Source: Bacillota bacterium
GTDB taxonomy: Bacteria > Bacillota > Clostridia > Christensenellales > CAG-138
DNA: 5,160 bases
Direction of reading: 5' to 3'
Assembly: GCA_023453725.1 (NCBI GenBank)
Contig: JAEXTB010000338.1
Span: 1 to 5,160, forward strand
Below are positions 4,276-5,160 of the stretch, in pieces (within the stretch, counting starts at the first letter, position 1; each line of letters starts with the position of its first letter). The translations under genes and the position numbers were made by a program. The notes under the pieces were generated by a model that saw only the letters and a list, made by a program, of their open reading frames with translations, did not search any database and had not been told where the DNA came from.

Positions 4276-4292
4276 GGCTGCGGAGCTTTTTT
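4259..4292 (+). terminator. intrinsic terminator (attenuator) upstream of aroF
   Basis: A perfect 10-bp GC-rich stem (GCTCCGCAGC, 4259-4268, with GCTGCGGAGC, 4277-4286) with an 8-base loop is followed by six T (4287-4292). It lies 45 bases after the leader peptide stop and 46 bases before aroF. It has no upstream gene to end except the leader peptide, which marks it as a regulated terminator. Confidence 0.95.
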
Positions 4293-4338
4293 ATATCACT
4301 ACTGTATATCATATTTTAACAAATAGAGAGGTAGCGCC

Positions 4339-5160
4339 ATGATCGTCATCATCAAACCCAATGTCACACGGGACCAGTTGAAGCCGCTTTTGAACTGGCT
4401 CAAAAGCAAGCAGCTGGACATTCATGAGAGCACCGGCGAAACGCATACCATACTGGGCCTCGTCGGGGATACCACCCAGGTGGATATGGAAATGATCAAG
4501 GCGCTTGATATCGTAGCGGACGTCAAGCGCGTGCAGGAGCCATACAAGAACGCAAGCAGGCATTTCCACCCGCTTGATACCGTGGTAAATGTCAACAGCG
4601 CGAAGATCGGCGGCGGGAACTACATGCTCATCGCAGGCCCGTGCTCAGTGGAATCGGAAGAGCAGATCATCACCGTCGCAAAGGAAGTCAGGGAAGCTGG
4701 CGCCAACATGCTGCGCGGCGGCGCGTTCAAACCCCGCTCTTCCCCCTACGCGTTCCAGGGCCTGCACGAAGAAGGCATCCGGCTGCTGTTGCTCGCCAAA
4801 AAAGAAACCGGCCTTCCCATTGTGACGGAAATCATGGATATATCCCAATTGCCGGTGTTTGATGAGGTCGATCTCATACAGGTGGGTGCCCGTAACATGC
4901 AGAACTTTGAGCTATTAAAAGAGCTTGGCCGCCTTAGAAAGCCCATCCTGTTAAAGCGCGGGCTTTCGAGCACGTTTGAAGAATTGTTGATGAGCGCGGA
5001 ATATCTCATGGCGGGCGGCAACGAGCAGGTGATCTTATGCGAGCGCGGCATCCGCACCTTTGAAACCTACACAAGAAACACGCTGGACCTTTCCGCCATA
5101 CCGGTGTTAAAGGGTCTCTCCCATCTCCCCGTCATTGTGGACCCAAGCCACGGCACGGGC
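4339..5160 (+). CDS. aroF: 3-deoxy-7-phosphoheptulonate (DAHP) synthase, type I-beta, 3' end outside window
   Basis: This enzyme condenses phosphoenolpyruvate and erythrose 4-phosphate to DAHP, the entry step of the shikimate pathway to Phe, Tyr and Trp; it is cytoplasmic. The 274 codons visible comprise an N-terminal ferredoxin-like (ACT-type) domain (about residues 1-68, MIVIIKPNVT onward) and most of a TIM barrel. Barrel motifs are AGPCSVES (99-106, with metal-ligand Cys102), RGGAFKPRSSPYAFQG (126-141, PEP binding), GARNMQN (183-189), LLKRGLS (204-210), ERGIRT (235-240) and DPSHGTG (268-274, metal-ligand His271). The family is usually about 340 residues long, so some 65 residues, including the last metal ligands, lie to the right. 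In the Thermotoga relative the N-terminal domain mediates inhibition by Tyr and Phe. The start is ATG 4339, with GAGAGG (4326-4331) 7 bases upstream. Transcription is governed by the leader attenuator. Confidence 0.96.
   Translation, partial: MIVIIKPNVTRDQLKPLLNWLKSKQLDIHESTGETHTILGLVGDTTQVDMEMIKALDIVADVKRVQEPYKNASRHFHPLDTVVNVNSAKIGGGNYMLIAGPCSVESEEQIITVAKEVREAGANMLRGGAFKPRSSPYAFQGLHEEGIRLLLLAKKETGLPIVTEIMDISQLPVFDEVDLIQVGARNMQNFELLKELGRLRKPILLKRGLSSTFEELLMSAEYLMAGGNEQVILCERGIRTFETYTRNTLDLSAIPVLKGLSHLPVIVDPSHGTG

Noticed and set aside
4074..4338. T-box riboswitch in the aroF leader
   Set aside because: I looked for the conserved T-box sequence (AGGGUGGNACCGCG-like) and a specifier hairpin and found neither. 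The Tyr/Phe-rich peptide gene explains the leader better.
4309..4569. Open frame on the minus strand opposite aroF
   Set aside because: It lies antisense to the conserved start of the DAHP synthase, has no ribosome site and is a by-product of its codon use. The same applies to minus-strand frames at 4645-4848 and 4746-5057 and the plus-strand frames at 4589-4825 and 4641-4862.

Overview
The window reads like the chromosome of a Clostridia-type member of the Bacillota. The signs are strong AGGAGG-type ribosome binding sites, textbook TTGACA/TATAAT promoters, a sigma/DUF4367-type anti-sigma pair, an EFR1-type flavodoxin/ferredoxin protein and a type I-beta (Thermotoga/Bacillus-like) DAHP synthase. 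Base composition is moderate and fairly even across the genes, and I see no insertion sequence, CRISPR array, integrase or attachment site. Genus-level assignment is not possible from this window.

Layout, left to right. (1) 1-1117, plus strand: the C-terminal end of a sigma-70 family (ECF-like) factor, then a membrane-anchored protein that looks like its anti-sigma partner. (2) 1120-1147: a bidirectional terminator shared with a convergent minus-strand gene for a small secreted protein (1162-1539), whose upstream region holds repeats. (3) 1725-2612, minus strand: an EFR1-type protein with an N-terminal flavodoxin-like motif and two [4Fe-4S] clusters. Its TTGACA promoter has a -10 box inside a perfect inverted repeat, so a repressor site is likely. 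(4) 2613-2890: a 278-base spacer with an unassigned 85-codon frame and inverted repeats. (5) 2891-3571, minus strand: a YhhN/TMEM86-family membrane protein, probably starting at GTG. (6) 3747-3823, minus strand: tRNA-Arg(ACG) with encoded CCA, a consensus promoter and a terminator. (7) 4039-5160, plus strand: the aromatic amino acid control region and the DAHP synthase gene aroF, which runs off the right edge.

The most interesting part is 4039-4338. A TTTACA/TAGCAT promoter drives a leader transcript with a 26-residue peptide gene (4133-4213) that no long-ORF search would report. Nine of its 26 codons are Tyr or Phe. It is followed by a strong intrinsic terminator (4259-4292) just before aroF. 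A 12-bp antiterminator helix (4198-4209 with 4264-4275) competes with the terminator, and the heptamer GCAGCTA occurs both under the Tyr codons and in the terminator's left arm. This is a complete ribosome-mediated attenuator of the trp/phe type, here controlling the first step of the shikimate pathway. In Bacillota this job is more often done by T-box or protein-based control, and no T-box motif is visible.

How the parts work together (inference). When charged Tyr- or Phe-tRNA is scarce, a ribosome stalls on the aromatic codons, the antiterminator forms and aroF is transcribed. When both are plentiful, the ribosome reaches the stop codon directly after the antiterminator's left strand, covers it and lets the terminator form. 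The N-terminal ferredoxin-like domain of AroF would add allosteric feedback by the same end products. The other genes appear to be independent units.
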